A DNA stretch of 45,421 bases, taken from assembly GCA_947454715.1 (NCBI GenBank), contig CANGMZ010000012.1, positions 1 through 45,421 of the forward strand. Reading direction: 5' to 3'. Positions 16,785-27,037 of the stretch are shown one piece after another. The translations under genes and the position numbers were made by a program. The notes under the pieces were generated by a model. It was not told the origin of the DNA. It searched no databases and saw only the letters and a program-made list of their open reading frames with translations. The DNA comes from Chitinophagaceae bacterium. GTDB lineage: Bacteria; Bacteroidota; Bacteroidia; Chitinophagales; Chitinophagaceae. The stretch's first letter is position 1; each line of letters starts with the position of its first letter.

Positions 16785-19700
16785 TTATTCCTTAGGAGGC
16801 AATGTTTCCAGTTTTCCCGAACTATCTTCCTCATATTGTTTCATGAGCATATCGTGTCTTTGTTTAGCCAGTTTTTTACTGCTTTCAAAGAACTCTCCAA
16901 ACCCATCGAACGACTTTCTCCAGCTTATGCCTACACCTCCTCTGGTAATGTCCTTATCCTGAATTACATCATAATCGCTGGTTCTGAATGCGTTAAGCCT
17001 GAGTCCACTGGTTTGATTCAATAAGTATTGAAGTCTGAAGTCGCCTGTAATGTTGAAATTAGTTGTGGTGCTTGTACTTGTTGGCCTTCCCCAATCAGAT
17101 GTGCTACCTACTTCTACAATAAGTTTATCATCAAGGAATGGGTGGCTTACTCCTACCTTTACTGTGTTGCGGCTGATACCGGAGCTACCTGCTACGGATG
17201 CCTGATCGGTGAAGCTGTAATTATTGTACTTTACGTCAACATTTAGTTTGTTGTCACCAAGCAATTTATTTACCAGATTCGTAAGACCTACTGAAGCAGT
17301 GTTTGAAAGCAATTGACCTACATTATTCAGCGCCAAGCTACTTGCTGCACCACCACTTGCCAATCCATCTGATGGAATAAATGAACCAATCAACAAAAGA
17401 GAACCTACCTGCTCTAATTTCTGTCGGTCATCCTGATTAATACGCATAAATTTGGTCTGAGCATAAGTGCCAATAGACCGTTTTTCAGGCAGTTCCATGT
17501 CAAAAGTAAGTTGAGGACTATTTAACGTGCCCTTCATGTGCAGTAGTACATTTACTGTTTGCGGTGCTTTTGCATCTGCTTTTTCTGCATCAGACATTAT
17601 GCTGCTGGCACTTGAGCCGGTTTCTGATTCATTAAGCAGATCATAGAGTCTTGCTTTTTTAGAATAAGTAGCATTCACGTCCATAGCTGTCTCAAAAAAT
17701 GGTCCTGTAAAGCTGATAGTGCTTCCTTGATTCAATATGAATTGTCTGCGATACTCCAGATTTTTGAAGGTGAAATCATAAGTCCCTTCATTGATACTAT
17801 AAGTTCCGGTTATGCGCATATCATTGCTCGGTGGCATCGAGAGTTGTATGTTGCCTTCTCCCCGTGCAGTGATCGCATCGCCCGCAGCAGGGTCTAGGAC
17901 GATTGTCATCTCTGCAAGGTCATTCAGGTTGGCATCTATTCCTAAATCTAATTTGAATCTGCTTGGACGTTTAGCTTTTGTTTGGTTTTGGCCATAGTTT
18001 TTAAATGATACAAAGCTGTAGGTGTTAATATCACCACCACTACTAACCGGAATGTAAATATGTGATTTGTCTGCCGGTGCTGCATTATATGCATGCAAGC
18101 TTATGAAGTTAAATGGTCCCTTTATGGTAAATGAGTCCATGCTTGCAATTACATTACCATAGAATAGGTTATTGTCATTGGCAGTGAGTCTCATCACTTC
18201 AAACTTCGGGCTACTCAAAGAAAGATGCATCTTCATGTCTCTAAAGAGATCGTGAGAGAAATAGCCGGATAGCGTAGCGAAGTTTTTATATATGTCAAAT
18301 GCTTCTACTTTACCAAAGCTGATACGCTTGTTGGTTATCTTTACGGTAGCTGCAGGTATGGTGTAGTAGCAGCCCATATAATCTAACTTAAGTGCACCAT
18401 TAGCTAATTCCAGAGTGCCATTAATTTGCGGGTCATAAGAGGTGCCTCTGAAACTTATATTGCCATTTACGCTGCCCCCCAGATGACTGAAAATACCGGT
18501 TAGGAATGGTGACGACCAAGCTACTTGTGCATTGTTAAAAACGATATTTCCATCTAATTTCTGATTAGTTGTACTATCAAATGAGATTATGCCTGATGCA
18601 ACAACAGATGAGTTGTCGCGGTAAATTCCTGTTTGTGGGTCCAGATTGATGAGTTTTCTTGCTCCATCATAATAGCCTATGAGGTTAATCGTTCCAACAG
18701 TGTCAGCGCCAAACTTCACATCTGTTGCCTTCATATTTGCTGAGATATAAAACTGCTTGAATATTTTTTCAATGGTGATATTCCCGTTCAGACGGCCATC
18801 TGGTTGATAGGGGGATAATCCTGCCCAATAACCAAGTTGTCCCAGATCAAGATTTTCTGTATTGATAACTAGTGCCTGATCGTCAGTGCTTAATCTACTA
18901 TTTGCAGTCACCCGCTGTAACCCTGATGTAAGGGCGATATTTTCAACCCGCAAAAAGTTAGTAGTATAAGTAACTTTACTACCTCCTGCAATATCCCATT
19001 TGGCTCTGTTAAGGAAAAATTCAGAAGGGAGGATAGACAAAAATAGGGAGTCCTTGCGGGCCAATATTTGACCGTTTAGTGTAATCGCACTGCTGGTATC
19101 AGGAGAGGTTGTTGCAACAGTAAAATTGAGTGAGTCGTTAGCAAGCGTAGTTGTAAGGCTGAGTGAACTATTGATGAGGCTATCACCGATGGCTACATTT
19201 TCTATATTAGTAGTGAGTGCCAATTGATCGAGCGTGCCTTCGCCGTTTATAGCAATATTACTCATGTGGAACCTGCCTATGCTACCATAAGGAATTGCCA
19301 CATTGAGGGTTAGTTTTTGGGCTGTTGTATTGAATGCACCTGTAAGTGTTGCAGTATCAAAACCTTTTACACCATCGATTGTTACCGCAAGTAAGCTATC
19401 AATATTGCGGGTGGTGATAGTAAACTCCAGATTTTGATCAGGTGGGAACGTCACCGGTGCATTGATATAATTAGGAATGTATTTAGAAAGATAATACTGT
19501 ACAGATTGTGGAAGCTTGGTTAGCTGATAACTACCTCTGATACTTGCAGTAACATCATTACTCTGAATAGATAATTCTTTACTGCCATCGTGTGTTGTTG
19601 TCGCACTCAGGTATATTGAGTCAACTGCTACTTTATGGGCATTTCGTTTCAAATCAATATTATACAATCGAGCATAACCAGAGAAGTTATCAATGTTACT

Positions 19701-21575
19701 TCCGGTGCAGTTAAGGTCAAAGTCAGCAGCAGTAGTTACCGTATCTCCGGTAAGATTCAATGCTTTGAGGTTACTATACAGCATGTGTGCTGTTGCATTT
19801 ATTTTGATATTTTTAATGTCATTGTAGTCGAGTCCGCCATCAAATTCCAATGCCAGATTGGGGTCATCAATAAGTAAATTGCCATTAAACTGTTTCTTGC
19901 CTAATGTACCGTGAGTAGTGATATTATGATATGGATAGTTGTTTATGCTAAATTCGTTGATGATGCCATCAAGAGATATTTGTGCATTGTCAGGATTGAA
20001 TGATTTACCGGATACTTCTTCCTTACAAGTTAGACTACCAATCATTGGTTGTTGAAGTATCATGCCCAGTTGTACATTATCAGTGGCTATAGTGCCTGAA
20101 TACGTTGCTTTTTGAGCATCGAAACCGGGGATAGCCATTTTGACATTGGTATTTACAGAACCCAGATTGGTAACCAACATCCCATTGACAGAGAAATTAT
20201 CTATATAACCTTCATATTGTCCTTTAAAGTAGGCATGAGTAAGCTGAGCTACAGAGATATTTGGATTGTCTTTAAGCTGTGGCGCGTATTTTAATATGCC
20301 CGGACCATTAGTATATAGTTCTGCATTGGTAAATGTGATGTAGGTTTTGTAGATGTCAGGCAAACCTTTCATGGTCATGTCGCCCTTTACGATGTTTCGT
20401 CCATCAGAAACCATAAGGTTTTTTCCTGCAAGATTTGCTACGGTGCCTCTACCATCGCCACTTGCCGTTACCACCGCAGGTATGTATTTCATTTCTGGTG
20501 CAAAGAATTCAATATCGCGTGTATCTATAGTAGAGTTTCGTAAATGCCCAACCATAACAACACTGTCTATGTATTCCAGAAAGTTTGGAAAACGTTTATA
20601 GTGCATAGCATAGTAATTCTGTATTTTACTATGGTTGGTTTCCAAATACAGTTCATCGCAAATACTGGCAACAGGAGATACTGTAATCTTGCTCTTAAGA
20701 TTTTTGATAATGATTCCGCAACGCTCATGAGCGTATAAGTTCTGTGCATTACCGTGTATGGTATCTCCTACGATATTAATATCTGTAACAAGCGTTTTTA
20801 TGTCGGTAATGATGAGGTGATTTTCATCAAACAATCCCGGGATAGGGATTTTTTTATCTCCGGTCAGCTTCAAGCTGCAGGCATCAAGTGTGACTTTTTT
20901 TACTTTGATTGCCCAATTTCCTGAATTGAATGGTGTAGTGTCAATAGGTTCAATGTAGCCAGTAGGTTTTATTTTTTTAGGTTTTCCGGCAGTATATTCA
21001 TTGATATTAATAGCTAACTTATTACACTCAAGCTCATTGACTTCCAGTAGTTTCTTTTTGAAATCAAGATTTTTAGCATTGAGTGCCAGTTTCCCAACAT
21101 CGAAATCCAAATCCTCACCTCCCCATGCATCATCCATGTGGAAACGTACATTCTTAAGCAGAATTGTTTCCAGATCAAATTCAAATGGTTTCCCGGAATT
21201 GCTTTTTGTAGTGTCATTGGTTCCGAATGCTTTTGCAATGAAGTTGTAGTTCCATTCATTTGATATTGCACTCCGGTATATGTGCACGTATGTATTCTCG
21301 AGCGTAAGGTAATGTAGTACAGGTTTTTCTTTAAAAAGGAACCAATCAGTGATTTGTACTTTAGCTTCTCCGGCATATAAGAGGGTGTCGTGGGCTTGAT
21401 CCTCTATGTATAGTCCATTGATGGCCAGGTGATTGAGGAAGTCAACTCTAATATGCTGAACAGTAACTTTAGTTTTTAATTTTTGAGATAGGAAATCAGC
21501 TGTTTTATGGACAATAAAATTCTGTACGGGAGTTGTGTTAATTAACACTACCGCAAGAACAATGATCACCAGCAA
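16785..21575 (-). CDS. tamB: TamB-like translocation/assembly module protein (DUF490)
   Basis: At least 1,596 residues: an N-terminal transmembrane anchor, a very long beta-taco body, and the C-terminal DUF490/TamB domain (about 1150-1550, with YSINEGTYDFTFKNLEYRRQF, GSTISFTGPFFETAMDVNATY and MKGTLNSPQLTFDMELPE). These proteins span the periplasm and take part in lipid transport or outer-membrane protein assembly. The only usual start is TTG at 21573-21575, inside the membrane segment; the open frame continues upstream to a stop at 21639-21641 and encodes a basic stretch (FLKALRRFFKILRN) typical of the true N-terminus, with CTG at 21615-21617 as one candidate start. It ends 11 bases from the convergent glycosyltransferase gene. 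Confidence 0.9.
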   Translation of the reverse strand: MLVIIVLAVVLINTTPVQNFIVHKTADFLSQKLKTKVTVQHIRVDFLNHLAINGLYIEDQAHDTLLYAGEAKVQITDWFLFKEKPVLHYLTLENTYVHIYRSAISNEWNYNFIAKAFGTNDTTKSNSGKPFEFDLETILLKNVRFHMDDAWGGEDLDFDVGKLALNAKNLDFKKKLLEVNELECNKLAININEYTAGKPKKIKPTGYIEPIDTTPFNSGNWAIKVKKVTLDACSLKLTGDKKIPIPGLFDENHLIITDIKTLVTDINIVGDTIHGNAQNLYAHERCGIIIKNLKSKITVSPVASICDELYLETNHSKIQNYYAMHYKRFPNFLEYIDSVVMVGHLRNSTIDTRDIEFFAPEMKYIPAVVTASGDGRGTVANLAGKNLMVSDGRNIVKGDMTMKGLPDIYKTYITFTNAELYTNGPGILKYAPQLKDNPNISVAQLTHAYFKGQYEGYIDNFSVNGMLVTNLGSVNTNVKMAIPGFDAQKATYSGTIATDNVQLGMILQQPMIGSLTCKEEVSGKSFNPDNAQISLDGIINEFSINNYPYHNITTHGTLGKKQFNGNLLIDDPNLALEFDGGLDYNDIKNIKINATAHMLYSNLKALNLTGDTVTTAADFDLNCTGSNIDNFSGYARLYNIDLKRNAHKVAVDSIYLSATTTHDGSKELSIQSNDVTASIRGSYQLTKLPQSVQYYLSKYIPNYINAPVTFPPDQNLEFTITTRNIDSLLAVTIDGVKGFDTATLTGAFNTTAQKLTLNVAIPYGSIGRFHMSNIAINGEGTLDQLALTTNIENVAIGDSLINSSLSLTTTLANDSLNFTVATTSPDTSSAITLNGQILARKDSLFLSILPSEFFLNRAKWDIAGGSKVTYTTNFLRVENIALTSGLQRVTANSRLSTDDQALVINTENLDLGQLGYWAGLSPYQPDGRLNGNITIEKIFKQFYISANMKATDVKFGADTVGTINLIGYYDGARKLINLDPQTGIYRDNSSVVASGIISFDSTTNQKLDGNIVFNNAQVAWSSPFLTGIFSHLGGSVNGNISFRGTSYDPQINGTLELANGALKLDYMGCYYTIPAATVKITNKRISFGKVEAFDIYKNFATLSGYFSHDLFRDMKMHLSLSSPKFEVMRLTANDNNLFYGNVIASMDSFTIKGPFNFISLHAYNAAPADKSHIYIPVSSGGDINTYSFVSFKNYGQNQTKAKRPSRFKLDLGIDANLNDLAEMTIVLDPAAGDAITARGEGNIQLSMPPSNDMRITGTYSINEGTYDFTFKNLEYRRQFILNQGSTISFTGPFFETAMDVNATYSKKARLYDLLNESETGSSASSIMSDAEKADAKAPQTVNVLLHMKGTLNSPQLTFDMELPEKRSIGTYAQTKFMRINQDDRQKLEQVGSLLLIGSFIPSDGLASGGAASSLALNNVGQLLSNTASVGLTNLVNKLLGDNKLNVDVKYNNYSFTDQASVAGSSGISRNTVKVGVSHPFLDDKLIVEVGSTSDWGRPTSTSTTTNFNITGDFRLQYLLNQTSGLRLNAFRTSDYDVIQDKDITRGGVGISWRKSFDGFGEFFESSKKLAKQRHDMLMKQYEEDSSGKLETLPPKE

Positions 21576-21645
21576 TGACAGCAGGGTATTTCGTAATATT
21601 TTAAAAAATCGTCTCAGTGCCTTTAGAAACTGGTTTAATTAGCCA

Positions 21646-21653
21646 CAAATATA
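21646..21653 (-). promoter_or_regulatory. -7 element of the tamB-like gene
   Basis: The minus strand reads TATATTTG. Transcription would start about 21641, right where the open frame begins, so the mRNA would have almost no leader. Confidence 0.5.
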
Positions 21654-21822
21654 ATGTCTGCAAACTAACTTATGTGAACAACCTTGTTAAACTACCATTA
21701 GTATATAACAACAATTGCGCCATGATTTGTTTAAATCACATAAAGTAATATGTTATTAGTTGTGAAAAAGCATTTATTTTGGGTCAAATCATATATCAAG
21801 TCAGTATTTAACATTTAGAATA

Positions 21823-23946
21823 ATGAAAACACAGATAATTTGCACATCATTATTATTATCAGTTATGGCAGCAAATGCACAGCAAAAGGTTGTATACCCT
21901 ACAACTAAGCAGGGGCAACAAACAGACGTTTATTTTGGTACATCAGTCAGTGACCCATATCGTTGGTTAGAAGATGATCGTTCTGAGGACACTAAAGATT
22001 GGGTTATTCAACAAAATAAATTGACGTATAGTTATCTTGATCAAATTCCATTCAGGTCGGCTATTAAGGCGCGTCTTACTGAATTGTGGAATTATGAAAA
22101 ATACACAGCTCCTTTCAAGGAAGGGGCTTATACTTATTATTATAAGAATAATGGGTTGCAGAATCAATATGTACTTTATCGTCAGAAAGTAACAGGGGCA
22201 CCTGAGGTGTTTTTAGATCCCAATCAATTTTCTGCAGATGGTACTTCTTCATTGCAGGGAATCGAATTTACAAAAGATGGTTCTTTTGCAGCTTGTCAGG
22301 TTTCTGAGGGCGGTTCAGATTGGAGAAAAGTATTTGTAATGGATACCCGCACCAAAAAGATTGTAGATGATACGTTGCGTGATGTAAAATTCAGTGGCTT
22401 GTCTTGGAAGGGAAACGATGGTTTCTACTACAGTAGTTATGATAAACCAAAGGGAAGTGCATTGTCTGAAAAGACAGAGCAGCATAAAATGTATTATCAT
22501 AAAATAGGCACACCTCAAAGCAGCGACCAATTAATATTCGGTGGGGAAAAAATGCCACGTCGTTATGTTGGTGGTGGTGTAACGGAGGATCAGAAGTATT
22601 TAATTATTTCTGCAGCTAATGCTACTTATGGAAATGAACTATATATTTTAGACCTAAAAGACCCTAAAGCACAAATTAAACCTATAGTGTTGGGTTTTGA
22701 TAATGAGCACAGTGTTGCATACTCTGAGGGTAGTACGCTGTTCATTGAGACGAATTTGAACGCTCCTAACCATAGACTGATAAAGGTAGATGCTAATGAT
22801 TTGCAAGTGTCTAACTGGACAGATGTGATTAAGGAAACTCAGTTTCCATTAACAGTAAGTGCATGTGGTCACAAGCTTTTTGCACACTATCTGAAAGATG
22901 CAGTATCTGAGGTAATTCAATATGACACAAAAGGCAAAAAAGAACATGTAATCACCTTGCCGGGTTTAGGTACAGCAAGTGGTTTTGGTGGCAAAAAGGA
23001 GGAAAATGAAACTTATTACACTTATACTTCTTACATATATCCTCCTACGATATTTAAGTATGATATAAAGAAAGGTACGTCAGTAGTTTACAAACAATCT
23101 AATGTTAAGTTTGATCCGAAGGGGTATGAGAGTAAACAAGTATTCTATACATCGAAAGACGGAACTAAGGTGCCGATGATAATAACCATGAAGAAGGGTA
23201 CTAAGCTTAATGGCAAGAACCCTACAATGCTCTATGGCTATGGTGGCTTTAATATAAGTCTGACGCCTTCGTTCAGTGTGAGCAACGTTGCTTTTCTGGA
23301 AAACGGTGGTATCTATTGTGTTGCTAATCTGCGCGGTGGTGGTGAGTATGGCGATACATGGCATGTAGCCGGTACTAAGATGCAGAAACAAAATGTCTTT
23401 AACGACTTTATTGCCGCAGGTGAATATTTAATTCATGAGCATTATACATCTAGCGATTATCTGGCAATCTCCGGAGGCTCTAATGGTGGGTTGTTGGTGG
23501 GTGCATCATTAACACAGCGTCCTGATCTGTTTAAGGTTTGCTTCCCGGCAGTTGGTGTGTTAGATATGTTGCGTTACAACAAATTTACTGCCGGTGCAGG
23601 TTGGGCTTATGACTATGGTACCGCAGAAGACAATAAAGAAATGTTTGATTATCTATATAAATATTCTCCTGTTCACAATGTGAAGAAAGGTACATGCTAT
23701 CCTGCGACTATGGTACTTACAGGTGATCATGACGATAGAGTAGTGCCAGCACACTCATTTAAGTTCGCAGCATCTTTGCAGGCGGGTCAAAGTTGTGATA
23801 AACCGGTGTTAATTCGTATTGAAACCAAGGCCGGACATGGTGCAGGGAAGCCTACAGACATGGTGATATCTGAGAATGCTGACAAATGGGCGTTTATGCT
23901 GTGGAACATGGGGCTTGAGTATAAAGCACCAGTTAAGTCCAAATAA
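21823..23946 (+). CDS. Prolyl oligopeptidase family serine peptidase (S9A)
   Basis: 707 residues with a signal peptide (about 1-19, cut near ANAQQ), so periplasmic. The N-terminal part is a seven-blade propeller (VSDPYRWLEDDRSEDTKDWV is the usual opening), and the C-terminal alpha/beta-hydrolase domain has the nucleophile Ser553 in GGSNGGLL, the acid in GDHDDRVV (634-641) and His672 in AGHGAGKP. It cuts short peptides after proline. A hairpin and T-run just after the stop suggest a single-gene transcript. Confidence 0.95.
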   Translation: MKTQIICTSLLLSVMAANAQQKVVYPTTKQGQQTDVYFGTSVSDPYRWLEDDRSEDTKDWVIQQNKLTYSYLDQIPFRSAIKARLTELWNYEKYTAPFKEGAYTYYYKNNGLQNQYVLYRQKVTGAPEVFLDPNQFSADGTSSLQGIEFTKDGSFAACQVSEGGSDWRKVFVMDTRTKKIVDDTLRDVKFSGLSWKGNDGFYYSSYDKPKGSALSEKTEQHKMYYHKIGTPQSSDQLIFGGEKMPRRYVGGGVTEDQKYLIISAANATYGNELYILDLKDPKAQIKPIVLGFDNEHSVAYSEGSTLFIETNLNAPNHRLIKVDANDLQVSNWTDVIKETQFPLTVSACGHKLFAHYLKDAVSEVIQYDTKGKKEHVITLPGLGTASGFGGKKEENETYYTYTSYIYPPTIFKYDIKKGTSVVYKQSNVKFDPKGYESKQVFYTSKDGTKVPMIITMKKGTKLNGKNPTMLYGYGGFNISLTPSFSVSNVAFLENGGIYCVANLRGGGEYGDTWHVAGTKMQKQNVFNDFIAAGEYLIHEHYTSSDYLAISGGSNGGLLVGASLTQRPDLFKVCFPAVGVLDMLRYNKFTAGAGWAYDYGTAEDNKEMFDYLYKYSPVHNVKKGTCYPATMVLTGDHDDRVVPAHSFKFAASLQAGQSCDKPVLIRIETKAGHGAGKPTDMVISENADKWAFMLWNMGLEYKAPVKSK

Positions 23947-23965
23947 GAATAATTAGAATTTTGTG

Positions 23966-24006
23966 AAATGGGTTGCAGTTTAGTCTGTTACCCATTTTTG
24001 TTTTTT
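23966..24006 (+). terminator. Terminator of the prolyl oligopeptidase gene
   Basis: AAATGGGT pairs with ACCCATTT, with an inner GCAG/CTGT stem, and is followed by TTGTTTTTT. Confidence 0.8.
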
Positions 24007-24133
24007 AAAGCAGAAGGCTTTAATTGATAAATGATATTCTTTTAATGTAATGGATGTGAGTAGAATTGATTTGATTAGTATGCCAATGTGTAATATTTAA
24101 CTAAAACAATCTTATTTAGGTTAAGGTTTTTTC

Positions 24134-24141
24134 TACCTTTG
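24134..24141 (+). promoter_or_regulatory. -7 element of the transaldolase gene
   Basis: TACCTTTG followed by CA, 20 bases before the ATG at 24162, matching the motif seen before ribBA. Confidence 0.6.
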
Positions 24142-24161
24142 CAATCTAAAAAGCACTTGTT

Positions 24162-24815
24162 ATGAAATTTTTTATAGATACAGCTAATCTTGATCAGATC
24201 AGAGAAGCAAATGAATTAGGCATATTAGATGGCGTTACAACTAACCCGAGCCTTATGGCGAAGGAAGGGATTAAGGGTGAAGAAGCTATCAGACAACATT
24301 ATCTTACTATCTGCGAAATGGTAGATGGTCCGGTAAGTGCTGAAGTTCTGGGAACTACTTTCGAAGGTATGGTTGAAGAAGGTAAGAAACTTGCTGCTAT
24401 TCATAAGAATATAGTAGTAAAAATACCTATGACTAAAGACGGTATTAAGGCTATCAAATGGTTTACGGATAACGATATCCAAACAAATTGCACACTAGTA
24501 TTTTCTGCAGGACAAGCAATATTGGCTGCTAAGGCAGGAGCTACTTATGTTTCGCCTTTCATCGGCCGTATCGACGATAGCAGTTGGGATGGTGTTCAGT
24601 TGATAGAGCAGATTGTAAATATTTACAATTCACAAGGCTTTATGACTGAAGTTCTTGCTGCTTCTATTCGCACCCCATTACATATTGTTCGCTGTGCTGA
24701 AGCCGGTGCAGATGTTTGCACTTGCCCTTTGCCATCAATTCTTGGCTTGCTAAAACATCCATTAACTGACCTAGGATTGGCTCAGTTCCTTAAGGATGCT
24801 GAATCAATGAAATAA
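24162..24815 (+). CDS. Small transaldolase / fructose-6-phosphate aldolase family
   Basis: 217 residues, the length of the TalC/FSA subfamily, which has a minimal TIM barrel. It has FFIDTANLDQIREANELGILDGVTTNPSL, the Schiff-base Lys87 in KNIVVKIPMTKDG, and YVSPFIGRIDD. Enzymes of this size are either transaldolases of the pentose phosphate pathway or fructose-6-phosphate aldolases; sequence alone cannot decide, but the Bacteroidota versions are usually annotated as transaldolase. Confidence 0.93.
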   Translation: MKFFIDTANLDQIREANELGILDGVTTNPSLMAKEGIKGEEAIRQHYLTICEMVDGPVSAEVLGTTFEGMVEEGKKLAAIHKNIVVKIPMTKDGIKAIKWFTDNDIQTNCTLVFSAGQAILAAKAGATYVSPFIGRIDDSSWDGVQLIEQIVNIYNSQGFMTEVLAASIRTPLHIVRCAEAGADVCTCPLPSILGLLKHPLTDLGLAQFLKDAESMK

Positions 24816-24823
24816 TTAATTGT

Positions 24824-24856
24824 ATATCCCCGGCCGTTGCGACCGGGGATATTTGT
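24824..24856 (+). terminator. Terminator after the transaldolase gene
   Basis: ATATCCCCGG and CCGGGGATAT form a perfect 10-bp stem (24824-24833 with 24843-24852), 9-base loop, followed by TTGTATTATA, a modest U-run. Confidence 0.65.
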
Positions 24857-24886
24857 ATTATAGAGGCATCTCCTTGTCATTGTTAT

Positions 24887-25330
24887 ATGAAACGTACCGT
24901 TCTCTTTTTATTTTTCCTTGCCGGGTTATCTGCAGTGTCAGGTTTTCTTATGTCTAATATGTCCTGGATTGGTAGGATAGGCATAAATATGATGCACAAG
25001 GAATATAAGTTCCTTAAAGTGTGGTGGCAGGGTGCAACTGCGGTATATGTTGCATTGCTTATATTATTTGTCATTCAATATTTATTGCAAAAAAATCTGC
25101 ACCATGTAGTCTCCAAGATTGTGCATGTTTTATTGTTGGGGGTAGCCGGAGCAGGATTGTATTTCACTTTTAACGACTTCTCCAGCGACTTTACACATCG
25201 TTTATTGCGAGATGTGTTTCATGTTGGTGCATATCTTTTTTGGGTGGGTTGGATGCTGATTAGTTTATTCTTTATTACAGAACGGCGCAATGCTATAAAT
25301 TCAAATAGTAAGGAGCCAATAACTCAATAA
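24887..25330 (+). CDS. Small integral membrane protein of unknown function
   Basis: 147 residues with four predicted membrane segments (about 4-24, 46-67, 77-96 and 112-131), linked by short basic or amphipathic loops containing WIGRIGINMMHKEYKF and DFTHRLLRDVFHVG. I do not recognise a family. The last 38 bases overlap the 3' end of the convergent methyltransferase gene. Confidence 0.75.
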   Translation: MKRTVLFLFFLAGLSAVSGFLMSNMSWIGRIGINMMHKEYKFLKVWWQGATAVYVALLILFVIQYLLQKNLHHVVSKIVHVLLLGVAGAGLYFTFNDFSSDFTHRLLRDVFHVGAYLFWVGWMLISLFFITERRNAINSNSKEPITQ

Positions 25331-26009
25331 AATAATCTGAATATATATTGTTTTCGTCTTGAATAGTTAATGTTTCTAATTGAGTAGGTGTGTCGTGTCT
25401 TTGAATGATACTGATGACACGTTTAATCGGCGCACTCGCTCTGTGCTTCACTTGTAGTTTAGACGAAATAAACCAACCATTATTTTTAATCATATTTTCC
25501 CAAATCTGAGATTCAGGTTCAGGGAGCAATATAGATGCATATCCATTATCTGATAAGTTTTGCTCTATAGTATGAAATAGGGTTTTGTAACTAAGAGTTA
25601 AAGTGTGACGAGCTATATCCTTATCAGTTTTGCCACTCAGCAGGCTATTATTGAAAAAAGGGGGATTTGTGATTATTAAGTCATATTTGATATCTGAGGT
25701 ATATATAGCGGCATCTCTTTCCAAAATATGGATGATGTTGCTCCATGCAGACGCTGTAATATTTTCTATTGCTTGTTCTACAGCATTGTGGTCCAGGTCT
25801 ATAGCGTCAATTACAGCATCGGATGCTTTCTGAGCCATCATTAATGCTAGTAAGCCTGTTCCGGTACCTATGTCGAGTATGCGTCTAACATTGTTGCTTA
25901 CTGGCGTCCATGCACCTTGTATGCACGCATCAGTTGTTACCTTCATAGCGCATTTTTCCTGTGCTATTCGGAATTGTTTAAATTGAAAATATGTATTACT
26001 TATCCCCAT
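25293..26009 (-). CDS. tRNA1(Val) (adenine(37)-N6)-methyltransferase (TrmN6/YfiC-like)
   Basis: 238 residues, a class I SAM methyltransferase. The opening FQFKQFRIAQEKCAMKVTTDACIQGAW, the SAM loop RILDIGTGTGLLALMMAQK and the N6-adenine motif NPPF in YDLIITNPPFFNN are diagnostic of YfiC-like enzymes. It methylates A37 of tRNA1(Val). The start overlaps the end of tsaD by 10 bases; both act on position 37 of tRNAs, so they form a tRNA-modification pair. Confidence 0.9.
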   Translation of the reverse strand: MGISNTYFQFKQFRIAQEKCAMKVTTDACIQGAWTPVSNNVRRILDIGTGTGLLALMMAQKASDAVIDAIDLDHNAVEQAIENITASAWSNIIHILERDAAIYTSDIKYDLIITNPPFFNNSLLSGKTDKDIARHTLTLSYKTLFHTIEQNLSDNGYASILLPEPESQIWENMIKNNGWFISSKLQVKHRASAPIKRVISIIQRHDTPTQLETLTIQDENNIYSDYFIELLAPYYLNL

Positions 26010-27010
26010 GTGGCTCTTGCGCTAGGGCTTATGGCGAGGTCTGTAAATTCGCCTTTAAGAAATTTGTAATAACCAGTAATGCCTATCATCGCTGCATTAT
26101 CTGTGCAATATTCAAATTTAGGTATATACACAGTCCATCCATTTTTTTCACCTGCTTCTTTTAGTGCCTTTCTTAATCCGGAGTTGGCAGATACACCTCC
26201 CGCTATGCCAATATGCTTAATATTTTGGCTTTTTGCAGCCTTTGTAAGCTTGGTAATGAGCATTTTGACGATCGTATATTGTGCAGAAGCACAAATATCA
26301 TTTAGATTTTGTTCTACAAATTCAGGATTTAGTTTGCGTTCTTTTTGCAAGAAATACAGGATAGACGTTTTTATTCCACTGAAGCTAAAATCGAAATCTT
26401 TCATTTCGCTGAGTGGGAATTTGAACCGTAAAGGGTCGCCAAGTGCGGCATATTTATCAACCAGTGGACCTCCCGGGTAGGGTAATCCCAGCATTTTTGC
26501 CACTTTGTCGAAGGCTTCACCTGCTGCATCGTCAATAGTTTCCCCCATTATTTCCATGTTTAGATGGTCTTTGCACAACACGATCTGAGTGTGGCCCCCG
26601 GAAACGGTAAGGCAAAGAAAAGGAAATGGAGGTTGTTCGTCAATAAAGTGTGCTAAAACATGCGCCTGCATGTGGTGTACTGCTATAATTGGCAGGTTAC
26701 GTGCCTGAGCAAATGATTTAGCGAAGCATGCGCCAACAAGCAAAGAGCCAATGAGACCCGGAGCTTGTGTAAAGGCAACGGCAGTTATGTCTTCCTGATT
26801 AATATTTGCATCTATTATAGCTGCGTCTATTACAGGGATAATATTTTGCATGTGCGCTCTGGATGCTAACTCGGGCACAACACCACCGAAGCGTTCATGA
26901 ACTTTTTGAGTAGCAATATGATTGCTGAGTACTTTACCATTTTGTATGATTGCTGCGCTTGTTTCGTCGCAGGAAGACTCAATTGCTAAAATATTTATTT
27001 TTTTTTGCAT
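26000..27010 (-). CDS. tsaD: tRNA N6-adenosine threonylcarbamoyltransferase TsaD
   Basis: 336 residues, the usual TsaD length. Motifs: ILAIESSCDETSAAII, VHERFGGVVPELASRAH, and the metal-binding VHHMQAH with His113 and His117, then GGHTQIVL. With TsaB, TsaC and TsaE it makes t6A37 on ANN-decoding tRNAs. I start at the ATG at 27008-27010: the family begins there, and the -7 element at 27038-27045 puts the RNA start downstream of the alternative start at 27040. Confidence 0.95.
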   Translation of the reverse strand: MQKKINILAIESSCDETSAAIIQNGKVLSNHIATQKVHERFGGVVPELASRAHMQNIIPVIDAAIIDANINQEDITAVAFTQAPGLIGSLLVGACFAKSFAQARNLPIIAVHHMQAHVLAHFIDEQPPFPFLCLTVSGGHTQIVLCKDHLNMEIMGETIDDAAGEAFDKVAKMLGLPYPGGPLVDKYAALGDPLRFKFPLSEMKDFDFSFSGIKTSILYFLQKERKLNPEFVEQNLNDICASAQYTIVKMLITKLTKAAKSQNIKHIGIAGGVSANSGLRKALKEAGEKNGWTVYIPKFEYCTDNAAMIGITGYYKFLKGEFTDLAISPSARATWG

Positions 27011-27037
27011 TAGGAGTAAGGCGTAAAAGCCAATAAG

